From positions 33,678,525 through 33,742,524 of the forward strand of contig CM055093.1 of assembly GCA_029204225.1 (NCBI GenBank): a DNA stretch of 64,000 bases, read 5' to 3'. How positions within the stretch are numbered: position 1 is the stretch's first letter; each line of letters starts with the position of its first letter. Source of the stretch: Diphasiastrum complanatum (lineage: Eukaryota > Streptophyta > Lycopodiopsida > Lycopodiales > Lycopodiaceae). Both the position numbers and the translations under genes were made by a program. Positions 43,660 through 54,478 of this stretch are shown here, in pieces. The notes beneath the pieces were generated by a model. It had not been told where the DNA came from and made no database searches. It saw only the letters and a program-made list of their open reading frames with translations.

Positions 43660-44535
43660 GATTCTTAAATACAAGACATTAGATTGATCTCATATAGTTT
43701 TTTCAAATATAGTTATTCTTTTGAAAAACTTATTATCATTATTTGAATTACTACTTGAATGAATAAGGCTTAAAATTCAAGTAAACTTGAAGGTCGTTGA
43801 GTTTTAATTTCTAAAACCCAATTTATCTATTTTACACAGATGGATGATGATTACTATCATTTGGATTAAATCTCTAAAGTACTTATACTTGGAAGAAAAT
43901 TTCTATTTATAATAGAGTGATTTTTTTGTGTAAAACACATGTTATTAACTTTTCATGATTTTAGATATTTTCATATGTCATATATCCAAACAACTTTCAT
44001 ATAAAGTATGTAATATCTTTAAAAGGAGAGGTGAAGTAAAAGGATAGATTCTATCATAGGATCCGTCAATCAACAAAACAAAATATGTATGGAAATGTGA
44101 TTATCCAAAAGCAATTTTGGTCTAATCTAGAGTAAGCTACAATAATGGAACTATTTGAAATCAAGAGAGAAAATTTCTAGGAATTGTGAACTAGAAACGA
44201 TCTAGAACTAGAAGAGGTTTGGAACTTGAAATCATAACTTATAGGTACAAGTTGAACAAGAAAATATCAAAATTACCAATCCAAGTTTTGTTCAAGATGA
44301 AGTAAGCTTGGATCATTCCATTGAATATGAAATGTTTGTATATGATCAGTCTAATCTTATTATGAGTACTAGGATTAGTGTGAGGTTGATTGTTTAAAAG
44401 GAGCAAATTATGTCATGAAAGGTAAGTTGAGTTGGAAAACTCATGAGGGTGATATGTTCTGTCTCAGAGATTTCCCAAATATGTTATTTACTCTTGAGAA
44501 ATAGGACTCTTCTTGATATAACTAAGTTACAAAGT
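43660..44535 (+). repeat. Copy of the 21930-22850 repeat
   Basis: Runs parallel to 21930-22850 in the same orientation, with shared ATTAGATATTTTCATAT-type, CTTTAAAAGGAG.GGTGAAGT and AGAGATTTCCC..ATATGTTATTTACTC blocks, diverged by many substitutions and indels. Non-coding. It is a fragment of the internal region of the TGTTATGTCC-type element. Confidence 0.7.
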
Positions 44536-44555
44536 CTCAATTAAATAAGAGTGTA

Positions 44556-44655
44556 ATGGTGAAGCATCAATCTGTTCAAATCCTACTGGCTATAACAACT
44601 ATACAAGATTTGGACAATCATCAAATAAATGTCCAAACAACATTTTTGAATGGAT
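44556..44655 (+). pseudogene. pol: Copia RT fragment ending in a microsatellite
   Basis: ILLAITTIQDLDNHQINVQT then TFLNGY corresponds to the first RT catalytic block (..DLDIHQMDVQTAFLNGY); the catalytic Asp is Asn here. At the next codons the sequence turns into (CA)n. It resembles 33530-33640. Confidence 0.8.
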
Positions 44656-44682
44656 ACACGCACACACACACACACACACACA
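44654..44682. repeat. (CA)n microsatellite
   Basis: About 13 CA repeats starting TACACGCACACA, directly at the broken end of the RT fragment. Confidence 0.95.
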
Positions 44683-44683
44683 T

Positions 44684-45160
44684 TAGTTGGTTGTGCCCGT
44701 TGATGACGGGCAATGGCCACTTACCCACAAAAAGTGTTTATATATTTTTGGAGGCTGTGTTTTTTTATCATATTTTAAAACCTATTTAGCTTTTCCTTTT
44801 GCAAATGGGTGACATTTTTGGTGGCAAAGGCGTGACATTTTTTACGACACCTCACATATTCTCTCTCTAAAATAGTTTTATACTATATAGACTAGTTGGT
44901 TGTGCCCGTCGATGATGGGCAATGGGCACTTACCCACAAAAAGTGTTTATATATTTTTTGAGACTGTGTGTTTTTTACCATTTCTTAAAAACCTATTTAG
45001 CTTTTCCTTTTTCAAATGGGTGACATTTTAAGCCGGAAAAGCATGATGTTTTTGTCGACAAAAGCATGACATTTTTTATGGCACCTCACACACTCTCTCT
45101 CCAAAACAATTTTATACTATATACTAGTTGCTTGTGCCCATCGATGACAGGCAATGGCGG
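44684..45160 (+). repeat. Tandem repeat of ~205-235 bp with a stem-loop at each unit start
   Basis: Units begin TTAGTTGGTTGTGCCCGT (44684), CTAGTTGGTTGTGCCCGT (44892) and a partial CTAGTTGCTTGTGCCCAT (45123). Each starts with a potential stem TGCCCGT..ACGGGCA and shares CACTTACCCACAAAAAGTG (itself an inverted repeat), TTTAGCTTTTCC and CACCTCACA..CTCTCTC. Non-coding. Confidence 0.85.
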
Positions 45161-45202
45161 ACGTACGCATGCGTGCGTGCATGCATGCATGTGTGTGCAT
45201 GC
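45161..45202. repeat. 42-bp perfect alternating purine-pyrimidine tract
   Basis: Every step from ACGTACGC to TGTGCATGC alternates purine and pyrimidine, mostly GC and GT/AC steps. Such tracts favour Z-DNA under negative supercoiling. It directly follows the third, truncated tandem unit. Confidence 0.85.
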
Positions 45203-45550
45203 CCTAATGGTTGTCCTTCTGGCACAAAGAACATTTTCAGGCAATGACGTCATCACAAAAACCTCTGGGTGGCGGCCGATGATCTAGGTGGCGACTTGTG
45301 GTCGAGACGTGTGGATGATGTTCAGAGAGGGCGATTGGTGATTGAAGGCGAACATGATTAGATGCGGCCAAAATTTTGTCAGCCAATCATTTGGGGGGTG
45401 GTGTTTTGGATGGTTTCGACATGCATCAACATGAAGCTTCGACACCTTGACATGTGTGTGGGTGTGTGCTTTTAGGTATACATGTGTGTGTGCATGTTTG
45501 TATGTGTGTATGAAAATTGTAGCCACCTTCCGTCCAAAGGTCTATGGGCA
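45203..45550. other. GC-richer interval, no gene seen
   Basis: Contains (TG)n-like stretches at 45450-45510 and a GCCCTAATGG phrase shared with the satellite-like units to the right. No coding feature. Confidence 0.35.
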
Positions 45551-45554
45551 TTCA

Positions 45555-46560
45555 ACCCGACCCGACCAGTTTCTGGTTCGACAAGCCTAACTTCCTTGTA
45601 TTGCTTTCAAGGTTTCTGGCTCGGGCGCACGTTTCTCAATGAGTATTGAACCGTTTGAAACCTGGTTTGGTGCTTCAGGTTCATCTCGACATGCAGCACA
45701 GTACTAAACAGACAACAAACAAACAGACTTCGTTCGACGACACTGGACCACTTCTCATGAACGCCGAAAACTAGTCCATTCATTGTGCCCTAATGGCATT
45801 TCTTCCGACGTGAAGGATGTTTTTCAAGCAAACAACATCAGAATCGAGTTGCAATTGGTCCAATGGATTCATGTCGAGCACATGAACGTGTAGCCACTTC
45901 TTGCAAAATGGACTCCATTCGTTGACACTGGACCAGTTCTCGGGTATGTTGGAAAGTAGTCCATTTAGTGGCATTCCCCTCAACAGAAAGGCTATTTTTG
46001 AGCAAACGACATCGAAATTGAGTCACAAATGGTCTTGTGGGTTCATGTTGAGCCCACAAACTTGTGGACACCTCCTGTTTGAAGTTCTAATCGTTTTTTA
46101 CTGAATCCAACCAATTTTTGGCTTGATGGGCCTAGAATCCCAGCACTACGTTTAGGGTTTTTAGTTTGAACGCACATTTTGCTATGAGTACTGAACCATT
46201 TGGAGCCCAGTTTAGTGCTGTAGGTTTGTATCGACGTGCAACACAAGACAGAACAGACAGTCTGAAAAATAAACTTCGCTCGGCAACACTGGACCGGTTC
46301 TCGGGGATGTTGAAAAGTAATCCATTTAGTGGCATTCCCCCTGGCAAAAAGGTCGTTTCCGAACAAATGGCGTCAAAATTGAGCTACAAATGGTCCTATG
46401 GGTTCGTGTCAAGCCCACGAACCTGTGGACACCTCCCATCCGAGGTTTTGATTGTTTCTCACTGAATGTGACCAATTCTTGGCTTGACGGGCCTAGAATC
46501 TCATAACTTCATTTAGGATTTTTCGTCGGATGCACGTTTCTCTGTGAGGATAGTTCAGAG
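45555..46560 (+). repeat. Satellite-like tandem array, ~361-bp unit
   Basis: GTGGCATTCCCC occurs at 45968 and 46329 (period 361), with an older version at about 45793. Shared order: CC.GACCA.TT.TGGCT, GTACTGAACC.TTTG, GACACTGGACC.GTTCTCGGG.ATGTTG.AAAGTA.TCCATT, then GTGGCATTCCCC..AAAAGGTCGTTT. Nearly three units are visible with 20-25% estimated divergence. Frames differ between units, so no protein is supported. Confidence 0.8.
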
Positions 46561-46564
46561 AGCG

Positions 46565-47600
46565 TGACATATGAATTTGTTTAGGGCTGAAATAGGTGCT
46601 ATCCTTACTGAGGATTAGAGAAAATCTGCCTTGTAGTCTTGTAGGTTCGATGTCTAAAAAGCCAATAGACCTTTGGGCTAGAAAAATGGCAGCAAAGCCA
46701 TTGGAATTTGAGAAAAAGGGCAAAAAGCTAAGAGAAATTAGTAGGCGATCAGTTAGGCTAGCTAAATATAGGTGCAAATGAGTGAAAATAATAAATGGAG
46801 GGAAAAACCCATGACTGCACTCTCAACTAATTGCAACAGTCCATCGAGAGCGCTCGACCCAACAGCCAAGAGGCCGTGAATGGCCGTGAGCTACAGGAGG
46901 AGCTAGATAGAAATGATTGCGCATCGCTAGAAATACAGCAAGGAGAAGAGCAAAGAAGAAGAAGAGAGAGCCTTGGAGGCTTGCAGGCCAGCACGCCCGG
47001 CCAGTAGAGTTGGCCCCGTAATGCGTGAAAGATTCTAGCGGCTGGAGGAGTGAGGGTCAGAGCACATGAGGGTGATAGACCATAGGATCAGATCTAAAAG
47101 TGATCAATGGTAAAGATCACACCTTCGGGATGAGGTATGGACAGTCGATTGGAGATCAGCCGTTGGATTGGCATTACAAGGCCCCGAAGGATGTTGAAGG
47201 GCAGAACACCATGTTTGTTCATTAAAAAAAAATGTGAAATTCATTGAAGAGACCCGAAGTCCATAATGGACTCTTCTTCATTAAAAATCTTCGAAACGAA
47301 GAACCGGTTCAAATTTGCAAGGCATTTTGGAAATGGGCCTATCTTTAGCTAGAAAGCACCTTTTTAGGCCATCCTTGGGCCAAAATGACCTCTGAAACTG
47401 GCTGCTTAGAGCCAGCGGATAGAGCAAGGGTGTTTTCATCACCATTGTATCGAGCGGAGTGCAAGTGACCTAGTGATGGGCTACATTCGCTATTTGATAC
47501 CGTAGGGCCAAATTCGAGACAATTTTTGGCTAGTGAAACCTGCTACAAGGCAGTACGATAAGGCATAATCCAGAAAACCCCTAACCGCCTTATCTGATAT
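46565..47600. other. No gene seen
   Basis: A mixed-composition interval without recognised coding sequence; the 62-99 codon frames are not family-like. A GC-richer part (46840-47060) may be from another repeat. Confidence 0.3.
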
Positions 47601-50497
47601 TCTAGAGATCCATTGATGATCTAGCTATCCTATAATCAATATAGAAAATTATCTCTTATCCCCAAACATTGGATAATTCATTTATTTGGATGACTGGCAT
47701 GCCTATCAGATGGATACCCAGAGTCCACATCTGATTATGTGACTTAGACAGAAGAATTAACATGGCTCAATATTACATCTTGATCCTTTCTGGTTAACGA
47801 TAAGCTTCAAACCCCTACTGATGCATCAAACCTAGGGACAAGCTTTAGTCAACTAACAGATCCAATGTAGTCCACGTATCAGATTCCACTTCTATGGATA
47901 AAAGAATGGTTACAAAGATATCAGTTACGAATTAAACTGAATGAATTCTAACCAGGAAACTAATAACCAATATTAAGCAATTATTTACAGGGATTATCAA
48001 AATCCTAACTGCGAAATACATTTCCCGATCACACTTACTACCTCTGATGTCCACTCTTCTTCCCTCCTTAGAATTTTTAGTTCCATGAAAATCTATTTCA
48101 GCTAAGGTACCAAGAAGACGTAATGACATTAGTAAATGTTTTAAAAAACTAATTACTGTAGGAAAAAGTCTAAAACAATTTCATTTTTGTCCTATACCTG
48201 GGCTGAATATCTGATATATCAAAAATCATTTACTAGTATATGAAATAGTATTAGTCTGATCTTTTGAATATAATTCACCATAGGATTTTACTGGAAATGC
48301 AATGAGTTCTTTTCTTTTTTATTGACTGGTTTGGCATTACTTCGTTAATATTGACAAAACCTATCCAAACTTGAAATTACATGAATGGAAATCCCATCCA
48401 TAGGCTTTCAGTAAATTCTTGAACCGTATCCTATCAGATCTACTAACTAGATAAAGCATAGTATTGCCAGTCATTCAACCTGGTCATTTCATATTGTTTG
48501 ACGATTTTAATCCAATTTAACGAGTATCTTGCACAAAAGTTCATTTGACTGATTTCTATCAATCAATATTGATTAGAAAACTTATCAGACAAATAACTGA
48601 TTTCCAATTATCAAATGGAAATTCAACAAAAAAGAAAAAAAAATCAAATTTTAACTTTCAATCTGGTTTTTCAACTCCAAAGTTAAAAATTGACAGCACA
48701 GTAAAAACTGTTGGCAATTCATTGTGGTTCCTTCTGTCAATTTTAACTTATCTATCACCGAGAAATAATTTAGACTTAGTGAAAACACTATGATCAATTT
48801 TGACTGATAAACTCAGTTTAGTCAATTCACTAATCTAAACTGATTCCATAGATAACGAAAAAATGACCAAAATTTTGATGTTTCTGGAAAACTCAAATTT
48901 TGTTTTATTTTACGTAATTTAAAATTTTTGACGAAAGTATTGTTAGTGTAAAAGGCAATCATAATTGAAAAAATCAAAGCACTGTCCGATTCCTAATGTT
49001 ACTAACCCAATGTCAAACTGGCATGCAAAGCACACTACATCAGTCACAAACGTCATTATGAAAACTTTTACGTAAACTTCAGTTGTACGGAATTTGTCAG
49101 CCATTAACATTGATTTGTGACCCAACTGTCAGAGCACATGCGTATGACCACTCAAATCGATTGTAATTCCTTCATGCATGTCATAATCACTCTGAGAATC
49201 ACCACGCAACTAATCCATGCAAACACAGTACTACAAATTAGGGAAATGACTGGCATGCAATCAGAACAATTCCAAATTTTGCCAATTTTACTCACAAAAC
49301 TACAAAACTTCATATGATCATAACTTTGGCTATAGGACACCAAATATGCTATAAAGCTCAGTACAAAGGGAGACCAAGTGAACAAGATGCTTGCTACATC
49401 AGCCTGCCACCTAGGCTTCACACTCGCGAGATCAGAGCTGTCAAAAATCTGTAGTACGGCGCACTTCCACAAGAAGGAATCATGCAAAAACGTGCAAACA
49501 CCCATTCCAGCCCAAAATTGATGCTACCAATAGTCTTAAACAGCCAATTAGACTTCCATGAAGCATTCATACTGATCCTAAGATGCAGTATAGGCTGAGA
49601 ACGAAGATTTTTTGATTTGTAGAAGTCAAAATAGCTTCAAACTTGATGGAGATGGTGCATAAGACGTCGACCATCAATTCACAGGTCTGATAGCTTGCTG
49701 AGAAGGTAAAAAGGAATGCTAATCATGTTGTAATTCATTTCAGAATGATCTCCTTATGGATTTGGAGAGATCCATCCCATAAAAATCACCAAAAATGGTC
49801 ATTTTTTTGAACTTTTTTGACTTCCTACAAGTTTAATTGTTGGAATTCTTGGTTCTAACTTCAGAGAAAGTTTCAAAAGACTTTGTGGAACCCTACCAAG
49901 TTTGGGATCAAATCTCCTCACCAAAATCAAGACTCTAGCTTGCCCTCTCAATACTAGTTTTCCTCTTTACAAGCTCTACATGGTGTTTTATAGTCACCTA
50001 CTATCCAACTTTATGAAAAAACAAGCAAAAATGATGATTTTTGGCTATTTTCCAGTTTTTTCATCACCATAAAGTGGAAATTCATGACATACAACTCTTT
50101 CTCTAACACATGCAAACCATTTTACAGAACTACAACCATCTAATTGATCTGATCTTGTCGGATTTTGGTTCTTACTATCTATTTTGTGCCAAAAAGCATG
50201 AAAAACCAAGCAATTTTGACCAAAACATAGCCTAGAGTCATAAATCATTGGAGAGAACCGGCATGCATCATTAATTTCATCATTAATGAACCCTAAACTG
50301 AAAGTACACTTGCTGGAAAATTCAGATCCACAAAGAATCCAAAGAGTAATGGATCTTAGCAACATGCAAATTGAAACTGGGATAGTACACCCACTTGCAC
50401 ACTTGCTATCCACCTTGGAAGAGAATTCCCATGGATCCAATCCAAAATTTCGACAAAAGGAAGCCCTTCTCCATGTTCTCCAATCTTCGTAAGCCTT
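47600..50497 (-). repeat. Internal region of minus-strand TGTTATGTCC-type element
   Basis: This 2.9-kb stretch follows the PBS of a minus-strand element and should hold its leader and coding part. No gag, protease or RT motif was found in any minus-strand frame; the longest frames (50045-50440, 49152-49505) are not family-like. Either the family is non-coding or this copy is very decayed. The left boundary is uncertain. Confidence 0.4.
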
Positions 50498-50509
50498 GCT
50501 CTGATACCA
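50498..50509 (-). promoter_or_regulatory. tRNA-iMet PBS, minus strand
   Basis: On the minus strand TGGTATCAGAGC follows the LTR end CTTATA by one base. This position fixes the LTR edge for the TGTTATGTCC family. Confidence 0.85.
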
Positions 50510-50510
50510 C

Positions 50511-51031
50511 TATAAGAGAAGCTCCCTAAGATCCTGCTTACAAGACAACACACAATGGAAAACACACTATGAAACAACCACCCAACCAAGTAGAAGCAAC
50601 CAATCAACTCTAAAAGCTTCACCCCCAAGCCAAGGAACAAGAAGCATGAATGTAGAGTGAAACTCTGGCAATGAATCCATTATCACAATGAGGAGTAGGA
50701 CTGAGTTTGGCCTCAATATATAGAGCCAAAGGCAACCTGGGCACATAGCCATGCATAGCCCTAAGTTTCGTATACATAGATTCACCTAGAATAGAGTCCT
50801 AAGCATGGACCACCTATTCATAGAATTGTTATTGATAACTCTACACATGCATATGCTGTCTCATACCTTGTCTAAACTCCATTTAGTGTGTTCTGGGCCT
50901 CACAAGGATATTAGTTACTTTCGGGTCACATCCAGTATGACGTGGCATAACTAACAGCTTGATTTACTGGAGTGTCGTGTATCCAAGACTAGGAGTATGC
51001 TGAATCCTACTTACTGGTCATGGACATAACA
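50511..51031 (-). repeat. 5' LTR of TGTTATGTCC-type element, minus strand
   Basis: 521 bp, starting TGTTATGTCCATGACCAGTA and ending CTTCTCTTATA on the minus strand. It is the inverted relative of 24580-25077 and carries the same TATATATTGAGG promoter-like box (about 50715). Confidence 0.85.
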
Positions 51032-51037
51032 AGACTA

Positions 51038-51511
51038 TTGTTGGATTAGTTTACAAGACTTGCTTAGTGGCAATAACAGATTGATTTTTTGGAGATTAAG
51101 TCCGGTCGTGACAAACGTATTGTTGAGCCACCAATTTGATTACATTGACTATTGAGAGTTGGCACTGACATCAACTTTTGTGAAAGTCGGATAGTCAACA
51201 GGTTCAACAAACTTCGATGTCGGACTCAGAAGTCGGATGAGGCTGAGAAGTCGAAGACTTCGGACAAATGGGAGACCTCGGATAAGTCGCAGACTTCAGA
51301 CAAGTCGAGTGCTACTCTCAAGTCTTCAATAAATCGATTTCGGCTAAGTCGGAGACTTCGGACAAGTCGAGTGTTGCTCTCAAGTCTTCAATAAGTCGAC
51401 TTTGGCTAAGTCGATGTCGGGCTCAGAACCAGAGTTGTATTTGCCAACAGTTCTGTAGGAAAGTACTGAATAGATCATCATTACCAGTTGAGTTTAAGAG
51501 AAATTCCAACA
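51038..51511 (-). repeat. Truncated 3' LTR (U3) of a non-coding LTR element, TCGG/TTCG-rich
   Basis: 474 bp matching 52925-53386. On the minus strand it begins TGTTGGAATTTCTC after a poly-G tract. Its centre is dense in AAGTCG/CTTCGGA motifs with a repeated CTCTCAAGTCTTCAATAA. It stops 7 bp before the neighbouring LTR at 51031, just short of where the intact copy has its TATA box. Confidence 0.7.
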
Positions 51512-51528
51512 CCCCCCCCCCCCCCCCC
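51512..51528 (-). promoter_or_regulatory. Poly-G polypurine tract
   Basis: Seventeen C on the plus strand (17 G on the minus) directly before the LTR start TGTTGG, in the position of a polypurine tract, possibly lengthened by slippage. Confidence 0.6.
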
Positions 51529-52222
51529 AATGTGGATCTGTATTGCAGAAAGATAGAAAATAATTGTGTTGACAAACTGTATGCTAAAAAATATAGTTTT
51601 CTTTCATCACTCTCCCTCAGGATTGATTCAGGAGTGTAGAGCTTCATCATTGAACAATCTCAACAAAGAATCCTTGTTGCTCCATGGGTTTTGTAACCTG
51701 TTGTTGAAAGCAAAATAAGTTATCCTGGTTTGATAATCTTTGTGCGACGGTAGAAAAATCTAGCATCTTGATAAACGTGAGGAATAAAACCTCTTTCCTT
51801 TTTTATCTTTATGGGAATGAAACCCATTCTTGAGGAATGGAACTCCATGATCGAAAGGTCTTCAGAAACTGGTCCTGCCATATCAAAGATGTTATTGGGG
51901 AATAAAAACCTCTTTGATTCTGATCTTTATGGAAATGAAACCCCTTTTGAGGAATGTAACCTCTTTGCTCAAACGGCTTTGACAGAATCATCTTGATAAC
52001 TTGTTGTTGCTTGCAAAAATCTTGGATAGCAGTAAAATTGATATTGACAGCTTAAAAACAATGTCTCAAAACATAAAAAAATTTCACACATACTATGAAC
52101 TCATTTTAAGTTGATTATTAGATCTTGAAAGATCTGAAATGGCAATCAAAAACTCCAAATGTAACTAATGACAAATCTATTTCACACAATAGATTCAAGA
52201 TAGCATGTCAGATTCATAACCT
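51529..52222 (-). mobile_element. Short non-coding interior of a TRIM/LARD-like LTR element
   Basis: Only ~0.7 kb lies between PBS and polypurine tract, with no gag or pol motif. A ~116-bp internal direct repeat is seen (TCTTTATGGGAATGAAACCC at about 51806, TCTTTATGGAAATGAAACCC at about 51922). Such an element must depend on proteins of an autonomous copia element. Confidence 0.55.
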
Positions 52223-52234
52223 GCTCTGATACCA
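52223..52234 (-). promoter_or_regulatory. tRNA-iMet PBS, minus strand
   Basis: TGGTATCAGAGC on the minus strand, directly following the LTR end ..TTGACA (52235). Confidence 0.85.
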
Positions 52235-53386
52235 TGTCAAAAAATCGGAGCGAGCGCAGCGGAAAGAAAAGCAAAAATGAAGCTACAATGAATGAACTGT
52301 GTGAGTCATTGTGTTGTGGGAGCATCTCATTGTCAGTGAATTGGTCATGTACAGTATGCATTTAAGATTGTCGTTGCTCGTGCATGAATCGTTCTAACGG
52401 TGGCTAGAACTACTTGTGATTAGTAGACACAATCACTCAGAAAGATAGCTACTTAACAGTCACAAATGGAATGGATTAAGCAAGTGACTGAGGTGTCATA
52501 GATCACCATGCACTGAGCTGAAACAAGAAAAAATCAACAACATTCTTGCAATAACAATAATGAATGGCACAATAAATTATGTACATCAAATAATTGGATG
52601 GACAATACATTTGTACACAATTGCAATATCGTTTTGTGAATCACTGACATAGAAATGCCAGCTACTATAAATCACTAACATAGAAATGTTAGCAACTGTC
52701 ACCTATCACAAGAAAGAAACGTGAATCCGTAGTAGTGTGCCACATTGTAGAATACTGCAAAACAATCAGTGATGGAAGGCAAAAACATCACAGTAGTAAT
52801 ACTACATGAATCACTGACATAGAAATGTCAGCTGCTATTGCCTGCTGCAAGAAGAACGTGAACTCAGAGCAGGTCTGCCTTGGCTTCAGAATAAGTTCGA
52901 TTTGTCAATATATAGAGGAGATCGTTGTTGGATTAGCTTACAAGATTTGCTTAGTGGCAATAACAGATTGATTTGTTGGAGATTAAGTCCGGTCGTGACA
53001 AATGTATTGTTGAACCGCCAATTTGATTACATCGACTTTTGAGAGTTGGCACTGACATCGACTTTTGAGAAAGTCAGATAGTCGACATCGAAGGTTCGAC
53101 AAACTTCGATGTCAGACTCAGAAGTTGGATGAGGGAAGAAGTTGAAGACTTCGGACAAGTCGAGTGCTGCTCTCAAGTCTTCAATAAGTCGACTTCGACT
53201 AAGTCAAAGACTTCGGATAAGTCGCAGACTTTGGACAACTCGAGTGCTGCTCTCAAGTCTTCAATAAGTCGACTTTGGCTAAGTCGATATCACGGGCTCA
53301 GAACCAGAGTTGTATTTGCCAACAGTTCTGCATGAAAGTAATGAATAGATTCTCATTACCAATTGAATCTAAGAGAAATTCCAACA
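52235..53386 (-). repeat. 5' LTR (1152 bp) of the non-coding LTR element
   Basis: Minus strand: TGTTGG start at 53386, TATATATTG box at about 52910, TTGACA end next to the PBS. U3 (52925-53386) holds the TTCG/TCGG-rich array. The R-U5 part has three CTRACAT..AGAA..ATGYYAG hairpins (52644, 52675, 52814). Confidence 0.65.
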
Positions 53387-53452
53387 AAGGGATTATATAT
53401 GCTCTGATACCAATGGATATCAAGTGAAGGGATTAGATATGCTCTGATACCA
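53387..53452 (-). repeat. Tandemly duplicated PBS region
   Basis: A 40-bp unit AAGGGATTAKATATGCTCTG plus ATACCA.. is repeated (53387 and 53427), so TGGTATCAGAGC occurs twice on the minus strand, at 53401-53412 and 53441-53452. The second touches the end of the LTR at 53453. Confidence 0.75.
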
Positions 53453-54476
53453 TGCTAGGAGATGGAAATTTTGGTGGAATCAATCTCCTCGGTGCGTGCA
53501 CTACAACAACTGTAGGCAAACACAAATGAAATTTAATGCGCTTTGCGGAAGCGGAAGAGCAGACAGTCAGACAAAGCAATAAGAGAGTCAGACGGAAAGC
53601 AAGAAGCATGCGATACGGACATAATCTAAACGCAAAACTAGACAATAATTTATTTAGATTGATGTATAGAAATACAAGTCATATGATTGTTGGGAGCACA
53701 AGACAATAGCGGGCGAAACCGAGCTTATTCTGACAATTAGTCTAAAAGAAATAATAATCGATGCATAAAAGCATCTATTGTATTTGTCTCTGATAAGCTA
53801 ATATTTCAATGGCAATGGGCGCTTGAGCATATGTTGATCAGCGTATCTCATTGCTTATGCTTGTTGTTGCTATTGATGATGGATAATAATCCAATGATTA
53901 TCATCTATATACAATTTACATTTGTGTAGATGTAAGTAAAAGAAAATGGCATGGAGCCAATGTGTTGTCTGAAGTAGATCATGGCTATTGCTGTTAGTGT
54001 CGAGGTACAGTGACATACGTGAAGAAAGAGCGTAGAGCAGTCAAGTATGAAGACCGCCACCGCAACTCTTGTGAAGGTCGCAACATACCGCAATTCATTG
54101 TTTTGCGGGACCCTTGCGAGACCTGTCTTGTTATCACAACAGACCGTAAATGATGGACTTGTCGAGCCTTGCGGTTTGTCTTGCTATCACAACAGATCAC
54201 AAGTGATGGACTTGCGGAGCCTTTACGGTCACCCGTGCGGGGCCTCAGGATTTGTTGCCGCAAGTGGATTAAGTCATCCCGGTAGTTCAACAAGTTGGCC
54301 TCCCTCGACAAGTCAGCCAAGTTGGGCTACCTCAACAAGTCGGTTTGCTACTCTGATGTCTGTCATTTGTAATAGAGCATATCTGCAGACTGTGCGACAA
54401 TGTGTGTAAAACTGCTACAATGTGAATGGAACTAGATTAACCAAGAATTTAAGAGAGTAGAGGAATAAATCCAACA
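53453..54476 (-). repeat. 5' LTR (1024 bp) of another minus-strand copia element
   Basis: On the minus strand the start TGTTGGATTTATTCC is at 54476 and the end CTCCTAGCA is at 53453, directly followed by the PBS. A TATATAG box is at about 53905. Its start resembles the LTR starts at 7705 and 58444. It separates the PBS from a plus-strand RT fragment that begins 3 bases past its other edge. The interior of its own element is missing. Confidence 0.7.
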
Positions 54477-54478
54477 CA

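Noticed and set aside
24580-51031. The two TGTTATGTCC LTRs as the two ends of a single 26-kb element
   Set aside because: They are in opposite orientation, one with a PPT and one with a PBS, so they belong to different copies.
51038-53386. TGTTGGA..TCCAACA blocks (51038-51511, 52925-53386) as complete ~470-bp LTRs
   Set aside because: The PBS is not adjacent to them; it adjoins 52235, and a TATA box lies just beyond the shared part, so the LTR is longer and the left copy truncated.
54047-54409. 120-codon plus-strand ORF
   Set aside because: Lies wholly inside the minus-strand LTR 53453-54476 and has no domain.
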